NCBI GenBank assembly: GCA_947581855.1
Contig: CANPVZ010000018.1
Span: 23,523-87,522 of the forward strand
Length of the DNA: 64,000 nucleotides
Origin: an uncultured Phocaeicola sp.
GTDB taxonomy: Bacteria > Bacteroidota > Bacteroidia > Bacteroidales > Bacteroidaceae
Reading direction: 5' to 3'
In this document: positions 20,637 to 29,746 of the stretch, in pieces
Layout: every line of letters begins with the position of its first letter
Position numbering within the stretch: position 1 is the stretch's first letter
Position numbers and translations under genes: made by a program
Notes under the pieces: generated by a model
What the model was told of the DNA's origin: nothing
The model's database searches: none
What the model saw: only the letters and a program-made list of their open reading frames with translations

Positions 20637-21260
20637 TTATATCCTCAGACTGTCAATTTCTTTCTGCAAAATATCAAGGAAATTGGCAGCATGGGCACCG
20701 TCCATCTGCGTGTGGTGGAACTGGAAAGATACGGTCAGTGTTGTTTTGAACCATCTTCTGCGGTATTTACCCCATATCATGAACGGGTTGTTGAAGATTC
20801 CGCTGTACATTCCTACTGCGCCGTCAATGTCGAACTGCGCCAGTACGGAGGTCCCGATGACCATACTGTCCGGTAGGTCGTGGTTCTCGCACGATTCGGT
20901 AACTTGACAGGTAAGTCGCAGATAATTGGTATTGAAAGTCGGTAAGTCTTCCGAAAAAGGAATGTCGCATGAGCTGACTTCTCCTTCCTTGTTGGCAACG
21001 ATGGTATTGATGGCTATGCGGTCGTACTGAATTAGTTTGTCACCTACGGGAAGCAGATAGAATTCTTTTACTTGATTTGCCGCCCGTCCGATACACCAGC
21101 ACATCAGCATATTGAACTTTAGGCCTCGCTTACGGCTAAGGCGAACAAGACGGGACACATTGAGCGTCTTGAAAAACGTGACCATTGGCATAGGAGCCTT
21201 CATCCACATCTCAAATGCGTAGGCACGGGTGGTTTCTTGGGGATTTACTTCTTTCATCAT
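20637..21260 (-). CDS. Chloramphenicol acetyltransferase-like (CatA/CATIII fold) protein
   Basis: Catalytic motif FQFHHTQMDGAHAANFL (HHxxxDG) near the C-terminus; size 207 aa. Confidence 0.85.
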   Translation of the reverse strand: MMKEVNPQETTRAYAFEMWMKAPMPMVTFFKTLNVSRLVRLSRKRGLKFNMLMCWCIGRAANQVKEFYLLPVGDKLIQYDRIAINTIVANKEGEVSSCDIPFSEDLPTFNTNYLRLTCQVTESCENHDLPDSMVIGTSVLAQFDIDGAVGMYSGIFNNPFMIWGKYRRRWFKTTLTVSFQFHHTQMDGAHAANFLDILQKEIDSLRI

Positions 21261-21400
21261 CTTTATTTTACGGCAAAGTTACATCAAGAGGTTCATGCAG
21301 CATAGAAGAAAAAAGACATTTTGGAATGGAATCTTAGTTATGAGTTTCGGGCGAAGTCTTCCTTTTCTATCAGATCGATTTCAGTGTATATGGAAAAGAG

Positions 21401-22420
21401 TTATCCGAAACAAATCCCCATCTTTCGTCCCTCCACAATCAAATCGTGGTCTTCAGGAACAAGCTTAAGTTTGCCTCCGACTTCCTCCAACGGTACAGAA
21501 GTGATGGCATCGCCGCAGAGAGAAACCATTCGTCCGAACCGGCCTGTAGCTATCAATTCTGTAGCATGACCACCCATGCGAGTTGCCAGATTGCGGTCGA
21601 AAGAAGTGGGACTACCGCCCCGTTGGATATATCCGAGAACCGTCTCGCGGGTTTCGAACCCCGTTTCATATTCTATTTCTTGGGCTATGTATTCGCCCGC
21701 CCGCTTTTTACCTTCAGGGTCTGTAGCGATACCTTCTCCCACTACTACAATACTGTAAGGTTTCCCTTTTTTCAAACGGTTCATGATGGTGTTGCCTATA
21801 TTGTGTATATTGTACGGAAGTTCGGGAAGCAGGATTACGTCACCTCCTCCCGCCATGCCACTATATAAGGCTATCCATCCGGCTTTATGTCCCATTACTT
21901 CGATTACCATCACCCGCTTATGTGCGCTTGCCGTAGAGTGAAGTCGGTCAATGGCATCGGTGGCGATGCTTACAGCCGTATCGAAACCGAATGACAGGTC
22001 AGTGCCCCATACATCGTTGTCTATCGTTTTAGGAACGGAAACCACATTAATGCCCATTGCCGCCATTTTTGCTGCCGACTTCTGGGTTCCGTTTCCGCCG
22101 ATACAGACTATACAATCTAATTGCATGCTATTTATATTTTTTGCTATAAGAGCTGGTTTGTCTTCGGATGTGGAAGAAGCCGGACGTTTCTTGAACGGTT
22201 TTTCGCGTGAGGTCCCTAAAATGGTGCCTCCCAAGTTAAGAAGTCCCGACATCGACTTTTCCGTAAGAGGTTCCATATCATTATCAATCAGCCCCTGAAA
22301 ACCGCTATGGATACCATATACTTCCATCCCGTAATGGTTGATGGCTGTTTTACATACGCCACGGATAGTGGCATTAATTCCGGGACAATCGCCTCCTGAA
22401 GTTAATATTCCGATTCTCAT
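21401..22420 (-). CDS. pfkA: ATP-dependent 6-phosphofructokinase
   Basis: MRIGILTSGGDCPGINATIRG, GGNGTQKSAAKMA, PKTIDNDVWGTDLSFGFDTAV, GYIQRGGSPTSFDR. Confidence 0.94.
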   Translation of the reverse strand: MRIGILTSGGDCPGINATIRGVCKTAINHYGMEVYGIHSGFQGLIDNDMEPLTEKSMSGLLNLGGTILGTSREKPFKKRPASSTSEDKPALIAKNINSMQLDCIVCIGGNGTQKSAAKMAAMGINVVSVPKTIDNDVWGTDLSFGFDTAVSIATDAIDRLHSTASAHKRVMVIEVMGHKAGWIALYSGMAGGGDVILLPELPYNIHNIGNTIMNRLKKGKPYSIVVVGEGIATDPEGKKRAGEYIAQEIEYETGFETRETVLGYIQRGGSPTSFDRNLATRMGGHATELIATGRFGRMVSLCGDAITSVPLEEVGGKLKLVPEDHDLIVEGRKMGICFG

Positions 22421-22534
22421 GCTTTTAGTGTATTTTTTATGTATACGTTAAAACTTTGCGTAAAGATAGGTATTTTCAAAACTTTGCGCTACTTTTGCCT
22501 CATAAAAGAACTTTAGAGTTACAATAAAATTAAG

Positions 22535-24049
22535 ATGAATTCTACCCGATTAATAGGAAAACTATTTGTTCCCCGTCAGAAAGCTATTGATTCATATGCA
22601 GTTAAACCTGCGGAAATTCAACATAAAGTGTTTCGTCATCTTATTACGAAAGCGGCGGATACCGAGTGGGGCGTGCATCATAACTATGCCCAGATACAAA
22701 ATTATGAAGAGTATCGGCAACAAGTTCCTGTGCAGACGTATGATGATATAAAACCTTATGTAGAGCGTATGCGCCATGGCGAGAGCGATGTGTTGTGGCC
22801 AGGAAAAATAGGTTGGTATGCCAAATCCTCCGGCACGACGAATGATAAGAGTAAATTTATTCCTGTCAGTAAGGAAGGTTTGCACGATGTACATTATGCC
22901 GGTGGAGCCGATTGCGTGGCCTCTTATTTACGTAATTATCCGGAGAGTCGCTTCTTTTCGGGAAAAGGACTGATTCTTGGCGGTAGCCATGCGCCTAACT
23001 ATAATCTGAAAGACAGTTTGGTAGGCGATTTATCTGCTATCTTGATCCAGAACGTTAGTCCGCTGGTGAATTTTATCAGGGTGCCGAGTAAGCATATTGC
23101 TTTGTTGAGCGACTTTGAGGAAAAGATGGAGAAAATTGCTCGTAGTACGATAAATGTGAATGTGACAAATCTTTCGGGGGTGCCCTCGTGGATGTTGGCT
23201 GTGCTGAAACGGGTGTTGGAGATTACAGGTAAAACCGGATTGGAGGAGGTTTGGCCCAATCTGGAAGTCTTCTTTCATGGCGGTATTAGTTTCGTGCCTT
23301 ATCGTGAACTCTACAAGCAGTTAATTTGTAGCGATAAGATGCATTATGTGGAAACCTATAATGCGAGTGAAGGATTCTTCGGTGTGCAAACCGATCCGAC
23401 CACTTCTTCCATGACACTGATGATTGATTATGGGGTTTTCTATGAATTCATGCCGATGGAGGAATTCGGCAAGGATAATCCGCAAGTCGTTCCGCTTGAA
23501 GGAGTGGAACTAAATAAAAATTATGCCATGCTGATTAGCACTACATGTGGCTTATGGCGATATATGATTGGCGATACGGTAAAGTTTACCAACAAAAAGC
23601 CTTATCAGTTTGTTATAACGGGTAGAACCAAGCATTATATCAATGCATTTGGGGAAGAACTTATTGTGGATAACGCCGAGAAAGGTCTGGCTCGTGCTTG
23701 TGCTGAGACGGGTGCTCATGTGCTTGATTATACAGCTGCTCCGGTGTTTATGGACGCCAATGCCAAATGTCGTCACCAGTGGTTGATAGAGTTCGAGAAG
23801 AAACCCGATTCTCTGGCTCATTTTGCTGATGTGCTCGATAAAGCGTTACAAGAGATTAATTCCGATTATGAGGCGAAACGTTATAAGAACGTTACGTTGC
23901 AACCTTTGGAAGTGATTCCGGCACGGGTGAATTTATTCCACGACTGGCTGAAGAATAAAGGCAAGTTGGGTGGACAGCATAAGGTACCTCGTTTGAGCAA
24001 TACGCGTGAATACATGGATGAACTGATTCTTTTGAATAATGAAGAGTAA
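22535..24049 (+). CDS. GH3 auxin-responsive-promoter family (acyl-adenylase) protein
   Basis: WYAKSSGTTNDKSKFIPVS, YNASEGFFGVQTD, YRYMIGDTVKF-like (GLWRYMIGDTVKFTN), FVITGRTKHYINAFGEELI. Confidence 0.9.
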   Translation: MNSTRLIGKLFVPRQKAIDSYAVKPAEIQHKVFRHLITKAADTEWGVHHNYAQIQNYEEYRQQVPVQTYDDIKPYVERMRHGESDVLWPGKIGWYAKSSGTTNDKSKFIPVSKEGLHDVHYAGGADCVASYLRNYPESRFFSGKGLILGGSHAPNYNLKDSLVGDLSAILIQNVSPLVNFIRVPSKHIALLSDFEEKMEKIARSTINVNVTNLSGVPSWMLAVLKRVLEITGKTGLEEVWPNLEVFFHGGISFVPYRELYKQLICSDKMHYVETYNASEGFFGVQTDPTTSSMTLMIDYGVFYEFMPMEEFGKDNPQVVPLEGVELNKNYAMLISTTCGLWRYMIGDTVKFTNKKPYQFVITGRTKHYINAFGEELIVDNAEKGLARACAETGAHVLDYTAAPVFMDANAKCRHQWLIEFEKKPDSLAHFADVLDKALQEINSDYEAKRYKNVTLQPLEVIPARVNLFHDWLKNKGKLGGQHKVPRLSNTREYMDELILLNNEE

Positions 24050-24254
24050 AGAAAGAAGTTTGTTTCGCTTGGAATATAAAGACGAAGATAAAGAAGTTGG
24101 CAGCTTGCATGCAGGCTTAGGATTTAAATCTTATTAAATGGATAATTGAAAAAAGAAATGCTTCGACGGACTAACCAACTAATAGGCATCAATTGATAGG
24201 ATGTTCTGTTGGAATACATATCCGAAGGATAATTTTCAATTAAAGAAAAATAAT

Positions 24255-26189
24255 ATGGATAGAAAGAGGCTTATTAAAAAGTGGACGGGAGGAATCGTAT
24301 TTGTTCTTCTTATCGTGTTGTACTCTTGCGCCAGCATCGGTACACCGGATGGAGGCATGTATGATGAAACACCGCCAAAGGTGATAAAAACCTCGCCCGC
24401 GCCATATGCGGTAAACAGCAAGAATAAGAAAATATCTATCGAGTTCGACGAGTATATAAAGCTGGAAAAAGCTAATGAGAAAGTAGTGGTATCTCCTCCT
24501 CAGCTCGAAGCGCCTGAAATAAAGGTAAGTGGTAAGAAAGTAGAGGTGGAGTTGATGGATACACTTAAAGCAAATACTACCTATACGATAGATTTTTCTG
24601 ATGCTATAGTCGACAATAATGAAGGAAACCCTTTGGGTGATTTCGCTTTTACGTTCTCTACGGGTGAGGCAATTGATACTTTGCAGGTTTCTGGAACAGT
24701 ATTAGATGCTTCAAATTTGGAACCGGTAAAGGGCATGTTGGTAGGATTGTATTCTAATTTGGCCGATTCGGCTTTTGTCACGTTGCCTTTCGAAAGAGTG
24801 GCCCGTACGGATAGCAAGGGACGATTTACTATTCGTGGAATTGCTCCCGGGACCTATCATATCTATGGGCTCATGGACATTAACCAAAATTTTATTTTTG
24901 ATCAGAAGACGGAAATGATTGCGTTTACCGATGAGATGATTGTACCTACTTCTGAACTGGCCATAAAACCTGATACCATATGGAAGGACACGCTTACTAT
25001 CGATACCGTCAAGCAGGTACAGTATACTCATTTTATGCCGGATAATATTGTGTTACGGGCATTTAAAGAAGCTCCCGTTACCCGGTATATGGTGAAGAAC
25101 GAGCGGTTATTGCCTCCCAAATTTTCTTTCTACTTCTCCGTTCCGGCAGATACGTTGCCTACCGTAGAGGGATTGAACTTCGACGAGAGGAACGCATTTA
25201 TAATAGAACATAGTCTGCATAATGATACGGTCCACTATTGGATTAAAGATTCATTGGTATATAATCTTGATACACTGGCTATAAAAGTTTCTTATCTTTT
25301 TACCGATACGTTAGGGAAATTGGTTCCTCGTACGGATACTTTGGAATTGGCAGCGAAGACAAACCGTGCCAAGTTGAAAAAAGAGGCGGAGCAGAAACTG
25401 GAAGACTGGAAGAAAGAGCTGAAAAAGAAAAAGAGAAAGGGGGAAATGAATGATACGTTGCCACCTGTTGAATTCCTTAAAGTGAAGGTGGATGCTCCTT
25501 CGGCATTTGATTTGACGCGGAATGTAACTATCGATTTTGAGGAACCTTTGAGTGTATTCGATACTGCGGCAATTCATTTGATGCAGAAAGTGGATACGCT
25601 TTGGCACGATATTCCCTACGAAATAGAAAAAAATGAGCGTACCAACCGCAACTATACACTTTATGCCGAATGGCGTCCGGAGCAGGAATATAAATTAGTT
25701 ATTGACTCCTTGGCATTTACAGGATTATATGGAGCCTTTTCCGATAAAATAGAGCAAACTATGAAAGTACGTTCGTTGGATGAATATAGCGCTTTATTCT
25801 TAAATATTCCGAAAGCGGACTCGTCTGCGGTCGTAGAGGTGCTGAATGCGCAGGACGTTCCTGTGCGCCAAGCGAAGGTAGTGAACGGAAGAGCTGATAT
25901 CTATTTCCTGCAACCGGGTAAATATTACCTTCGTCTGTTCAATGACCACAATGGAAACGGGGTGTGGGATACTGGACTGTATGCCGACAAACGTCAGGCT
26001 GAAGAGGTTTATTATTATCCTCAACCTTTGGAACTCAAAGCTATGTGGGAGGTAGAGCAGGATTGGAATCTGGATGCTGTGCCTGTTGAAAAACAAAAAC
26101 CGATAGATATTACAAAACAAAAACCTGAAGCGGAAAAGAAAACGGCAAAAAGCCGTAATGAAGAACGTATGAGGGAAAAGAATCGATAA
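24255..26189 (+). CDS. Ig-like domain-containing lipoprotein
   Basis: LIVLYSCASIGTPDGGMYDETPPKVIKTSPAPYAVNSKNKKISIEFDEYIKL. Start refined to MDRKRLIKK. Confidence 0.85.
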   Translation: MDRKRLIKKWTGGIVFVLLIVLYSCASIGTPDGGMYDETPPKVIKTSPAPYAVNSKNKKISIEFDEYIKLEKANEKVVVSPPQLEAPEIKVSGKKVEVELMDTLKANTTYTIDFSDAIVDNNEGNPLGDFAFTFSTGEAIDTLQVSGTVLDASNLEPVKGMLVGLYSNLADSAFVTLPFERVARTDSKGRFTIRGIAPGTYHIYGLMDINQNFIFDQKTEMIAFTDEMIVPTSELAIKPDTIWKDTLTIDTVKQVQYTHFMPDNIVLRAFKEAPVTRYMVKNERLLPPKFSFYFSVPADTLPTVEGLNFDERNAFIIEHSLHNDTVHYWIKDSLVYNLDTLAIKVSYLFTDTLGKLVPRTDTLELAAKTNRAKLKKEAEQKLEDWKKELKKKKRKGEMNDTLPPVEFLKVKVDAPSAFDLTRNVTIDFEEPLSVFDTAAIHLMQKVDTLWHDIPYEIEKNERTNRNYTLYAEWRPEQEYKLVIDSLAFTGLYGAFSDKIEQTMKVRSLDEYSALFLNIPKADSSAVVEVLNAQDVPVRQAKVVNGRADIYFLQPGKYYLRLFNDHNGNGVWDTGLYADKRQAEEVYYYPQPLELKAMWEVEQDWNLDAVPVEKQKPIDITKQKPEAEKKTAKSRNEERMREKNR

Positions 26190-27007
26190 TGAGAAAATTT
26201 GTCTGGATTATATTAATAGGCGCTCTTTGTTGTGCATATTCTTTTGCACAGTGTGCTACGGAGAATCTGGCTATAAAGGCTGGTGAGAAGTTGACGTACG
26301 ATCTCCATTTTAATTGGAAATTTGTTTGGGTAAAGGCTGGTACGGCTTACATGCATACCACTTCTACCGTTTATAATTCTAAGCCTGCTTTGCGGACTTT
26401 TTTGCAAACGAAGGGAAACAAAAGATCCGATTTCTTTTTTACGATGCGCGACACGCTAGAAGCTGTCATGTCGGAGGATTTAGTACCTTATTATTTTCGC
26501 AAAGGAGCTGAAGAAGGAAAGCGTTATACTTTGGATGAGATTGTGTTTTCATATTCCAACGGATTGAGTCATATCAAGCAAAGTCGGCATCGTCGTGGAA
26601 AGGAACCGGTATTCTCCGAATTTACAGATAGCCGTTGTATTTATGATATGTTAAGCTTATTAGCTAGAGCTCGTTCGTTTGATATTTCGCATATGAAAGT
26701 AGGTGAAAAGTTAGTCTTTCCTATGGCTACCGGCACGAAAGTGGAAAATCAAACTCTGATTTACAGAGGCAAAGAAAATTTTAAAGCCGGTGATGGTACA
26801 GTATATCGTTGTTTGGTTTTTTCTTTAGTAGAATATAAAGGAGAGAAGAAAAAAGAGAAAGAGGTGATTACTTTCTATGTGACTGATGATGCTAATCACC
26901 TTCCTGTACGTTTGGATATGTATCTGAATTTTGGTAGCGCGAAGGCTTTTCTGACTCATGTTTCGGGAAATCGATATCCGCTCACTTCCATTGTGAAAAA
27001 AAAATAG
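26189..27007 (+). CDS. DUF3108 domain-containing protein
   Basis: GEKLTYDLHFNWKFVWVKAGTAYMHT...; signal peptide; start overlaps the upstream stop. Confidence 0.82.
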   Translation: MRKFVWIILIGALCCAYSFAQCATENLAIKAGEKLTYDLHFNWKFVWVKAGTAYMHTTSTVYNSKPALRTFLQTKGNKRSDFFFTMRDTLEAVMSEDLVPYYFRKGAEEGKRYTLDEIVFSYSNGLSHIKQSRHRRGKEPVFSEFTDSRCIYDMLSLLARARSFDISHMKVGEKLVFPMATGTKVENQTLIYRGKENFKAGDGTVYRCLVFSLVEYKGEKKKEKEVITFYVTDDANHLPVRLDMYLNFGSAKAFLTHVSGNRYPLTSIVKKK

Positions 27008-27090
27008 GATTCGCAAATCAGGGTCGCTTAGGCAACTATCTCCAATAAAAACTTATGTGAATGTTATTTGGCTAATCAATTCTAAAGTAA

Positions 27091-27664
27091 ATTGAGATAT
27101 GGCCAACCGACAGAATGGAAAGCTTCCAAGGGGATAGGTGAAGCGTTGCAGGAAACGATGTCTGAACCTTTGGCTTTGAAAAGTGTCAAAGAAACAATGG
27201 AATATTATCTGGGAACTATGGGAGAAGGGTAACCGGCTCTGGACTTTATACTGAAAAATGAAAAGGGAGAGTCTGTTTCTTTAGGTGATTTGAAAGGGAA
27301 GATTGTTTATCTGGACTTTTAGAGTGAGGGGTGTAGACCCTGTGTTCAGGAGTTCGCTTTGCAAGAGGTTTTGCATCGGAAATACGATGCTTATAATGGG
27401 CAAATTACTTATGTCTATATTTGTGTAGGAAACACGGAAAAAAGGTGGAAAGAGAGGCTTGGTAGGTATGGGTGAAAAGGTATTTTGCTTCATGCGCGGT
27501 CTCAGGAAGGCGGAGGTATTGCATCTTATCAATCCAATTCGTTTCCGTTTTATGTATTGATTGATAAGGAGGTAAGAATCGTAGAATATAGTACGCTTCG
27601 TCCTTCAAACTTGATTGATTCCCCGCCTAATATTTTAGAGCGATTGTTGAAAAAGGAGCATTGA
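27091..27664 (+). pseudogene. TlpA/AhpC-TSA-like thiol-disulfide oxidoreductase remnant with three in-frame stops
   Basis: One frame reads ...GEG*PALDFILKNEKGESVSLGDLKGKIVYLDF*SEGCRPCVQEFALQEVLHRKYDAYNGQITYVYICVGNTEKRWKERLGRYG*KGILLHARSQEGGGIASYQSNSFPFYVLIDKEVRIVEY...; TAA 27230, TAG 27320, TGA 27473. Confidence 0.82.
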
Positions 27665-28102
27665 TATGTAAAAGCACTCATACGGAGATTTTTCTTGAAT
27701 AAATGAATAATGGTAGCCTTCAAAAAAAGTAGGTAATAGCTTGACTTTATGGCTGACGCGGTCTTGTCAGTACGCTAATCGAGTGCTCGTATAGTCCGGA
27801 AGGGAGGGGAAAGTAAGATCCCGGCATTAGACCTACCTAATTAATAGGATTACTTATTGTTTATTAATTAATCGTTGTTTCTTTATATAAAGATTCAACA
27901 TCCAAGTGTGAAACAAGGCCGTTTATTTATTGGTCCCAAGACCGACAAGTATGTTTCGTCCCCACACTTTTACATCAGAAACCAAATAGTTCCATAGGTG
28001 TCAGATCCCGTATTCGCAATAATGGTTCATTGTCTGATCCGGTTAGTTATACTAAAGTAACGGGATTAGACAAGTATAGCTAATGGCAAGTGCTACGCCT
28101 AT

Positions 28103-28345
28103 CACTTGTCAAGCCGTAGGCGTAGCACTTGTAGTAGTCGTAGGCTTGTGGCTTAGGAAGCCGTAGGCCTGTCATTTAGGTTAGCTGTAAACAAGTCGTG
28201 AAAATAAAAGAACGTCATTTCTTCCTCTCGGGAGTGTCATTTGACAAGGTTAAAGATGGCATTTAGGAAGGGTAAATACGTCACTTGGCATGGCTAACTA
28301 TGGCATTTAGCAAGACAAAACACCTCACTTTGCAGTGCTAAACAG
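28103..28345. repeat. Two adjoining blocks of phased degenerate repeats (23-nt then 22-nt period)
   Basis: 23-nt units from 28103, 28126, 28149, 28172; exact 22-nt units at 28236, 28258, 28280, 28302, 28324 ((g/c)(g/t)cacttng-type start). Confidence 0.75.
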
Positions 28346-28693
28346 GATACTTGCCGGATGCAAATCCTCACATCCGATTTACCACTTTTTCCTCTTTCTA
28401 TAAGATGTTTGCTTCTCCCTTATTTCATTCTGTCATAGTAAGACTCAACCCTCTACAGCTCAGTGAATTGCTGTGATACATCCAAGGTTTCACGTTTATT
28501 TCGTTGTGAGACCGTTTCGGGAAGCACCGAAAACGACTCCTTTCATCTGAAACCTCGATTCCGACAGGTGTTTCGGGTGAAAGGAATGATTATTCAGGCT
28601 CCTTTTTCATGGCCATTTCGCCGCATCGGCGTGAGGTGGAAAGAACCTTCACGGAGGATGAAAAGAGCTTGTGAAAGGGAGACGAAGTGAAAT

Positions 28694-28731
28694 CTCCTGC
28701 GAAACGTGAAACCTCCTGCGAAACGTGAAAC
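28694..28731. repeat. Exact 19-bp tandem duplication ctcctgcgaaacgtgaaac
   Basis: Read directly at 28694 and 28713; the reverse complement of its core (gtttcacgttt) occurs near 28488. Confidence 0.85.
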
Positions 28732-28912
28732 CAACCTATCCTTCACCTAAAACGCCCCATTCCATCGAAGAAACCGGTAATAGGAAGAACATTGAAAACA
28801 GTTTTTGATAAGATATTTTCTATGGTCTACTTCCGATGAACCTAATATTTTTATCGCAGCTATACTTTGGTAGTTTCGATAAGGGTAAAGTTAACACTAA
28901 GGTGTTCAGGTT

Positions 28913-29419
28913 TTAGTCTATAGGCGTTTCGGTCTCCAATTCTCCCGTGAACGAAATGGAGTCTTTGTTTGTCGGGCGCACATCTATGTTCGCGGATCCG
29001 TTTGAATATATCGTTACATAATAGGTATAACTATCTTCTTCGTTGCGTACATCGAATTGGATGCGAACTCTTCCCTTTTTATCTTTCTTGCTTTCGTATT
29101 GGTTTATCGGTGCGTCGAAGATCAATCCCTTACCGCCTCCGTAAGGTGCTCGGTGGGCGACACCGAAATAAGGTAAGTACGAAAAGAGAGAATCGTTCCG
29201 TATTTCGATGGAGTAGTTAGACGTCGCCGCACGTCCGTTTCCACGTTGAGGCAGCACGTAGTTTACACTTATTTTGTACCGTTTGGTTTCGATGGCTTTC
29301 TGTATTTTGCGTTCCATACGCACCTCTTTTTCTTTGCGCTTCTGAGCGGAAGCAGGCAATACGGCACAGAGTGCGAGCAGGCAGACGAGTGTTGTCCGGA
29401 GGATTCGAGTTGTTTTCAT
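28913..29419 (-). CDS. DUF4251-like secreted protein
   Basis: Signal peptide; YKISVNYVLPQRGNGRAATSNYSIEIRNDSLFSYLPYFGVAHRAPYGGGKGLIFDAPI. Confidence 0.78.
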   Translation of the reverse strand: MKTTRILRTTLVCLLALCAVLPASAQKRKEKEVRMERKIQKAIETKRYKISVNYVLPQRGNGRAATSNYSIEIRNDSLFSYLPYFGVAHRAPYGGGKGLIFDAPINQYESKKDKKGRVRIQFDVRNEEDSYTYYVTIYSNGSANIDVRPTNKDSISFTGELETETPID

Positions 29420-29746
29420 ACGCTTGGAATTTTAGTTTTTGTAAACGGTTTCAGATTCTTACGGTGACTAAGATAAGTTATAGTATTGATTTTATGAGTT
29501 AAAAGAAGGCTAAATTGTATTAAGAGCCATATCAAACTCTATTATTGAGTTATGATAGGGCTCTTTTTAGGGCTGATGAGAGGGTAGCCTGATTTCAGAT
29601 GAAAAGTTCGTCATTCCTGAAATTGAGTTTTCATACCCTCCTTTTCATTGCTGATAAATGTACAATGGTTTTAAATTAAAAGTTCCTGTTCTCTAAAATT
29701 GAGTTTCGGCACACTCTCGTTCCGAAAGGATTGTTTTCCGTTTCTT

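Noticed and set aside
22535-24049. Plant-like GH3 gene as recent cross-kingdom transfer
   Set aside because: GH3-family adenylases are common in Bacteroidetes; presence here is ordinary.
28463-28690. 75-aa ORF in the repeat-rich intergenic region
   Set aside because: Basic, low-complexity translation without recognisable features; lies in repeat-containing non-coding DNA.
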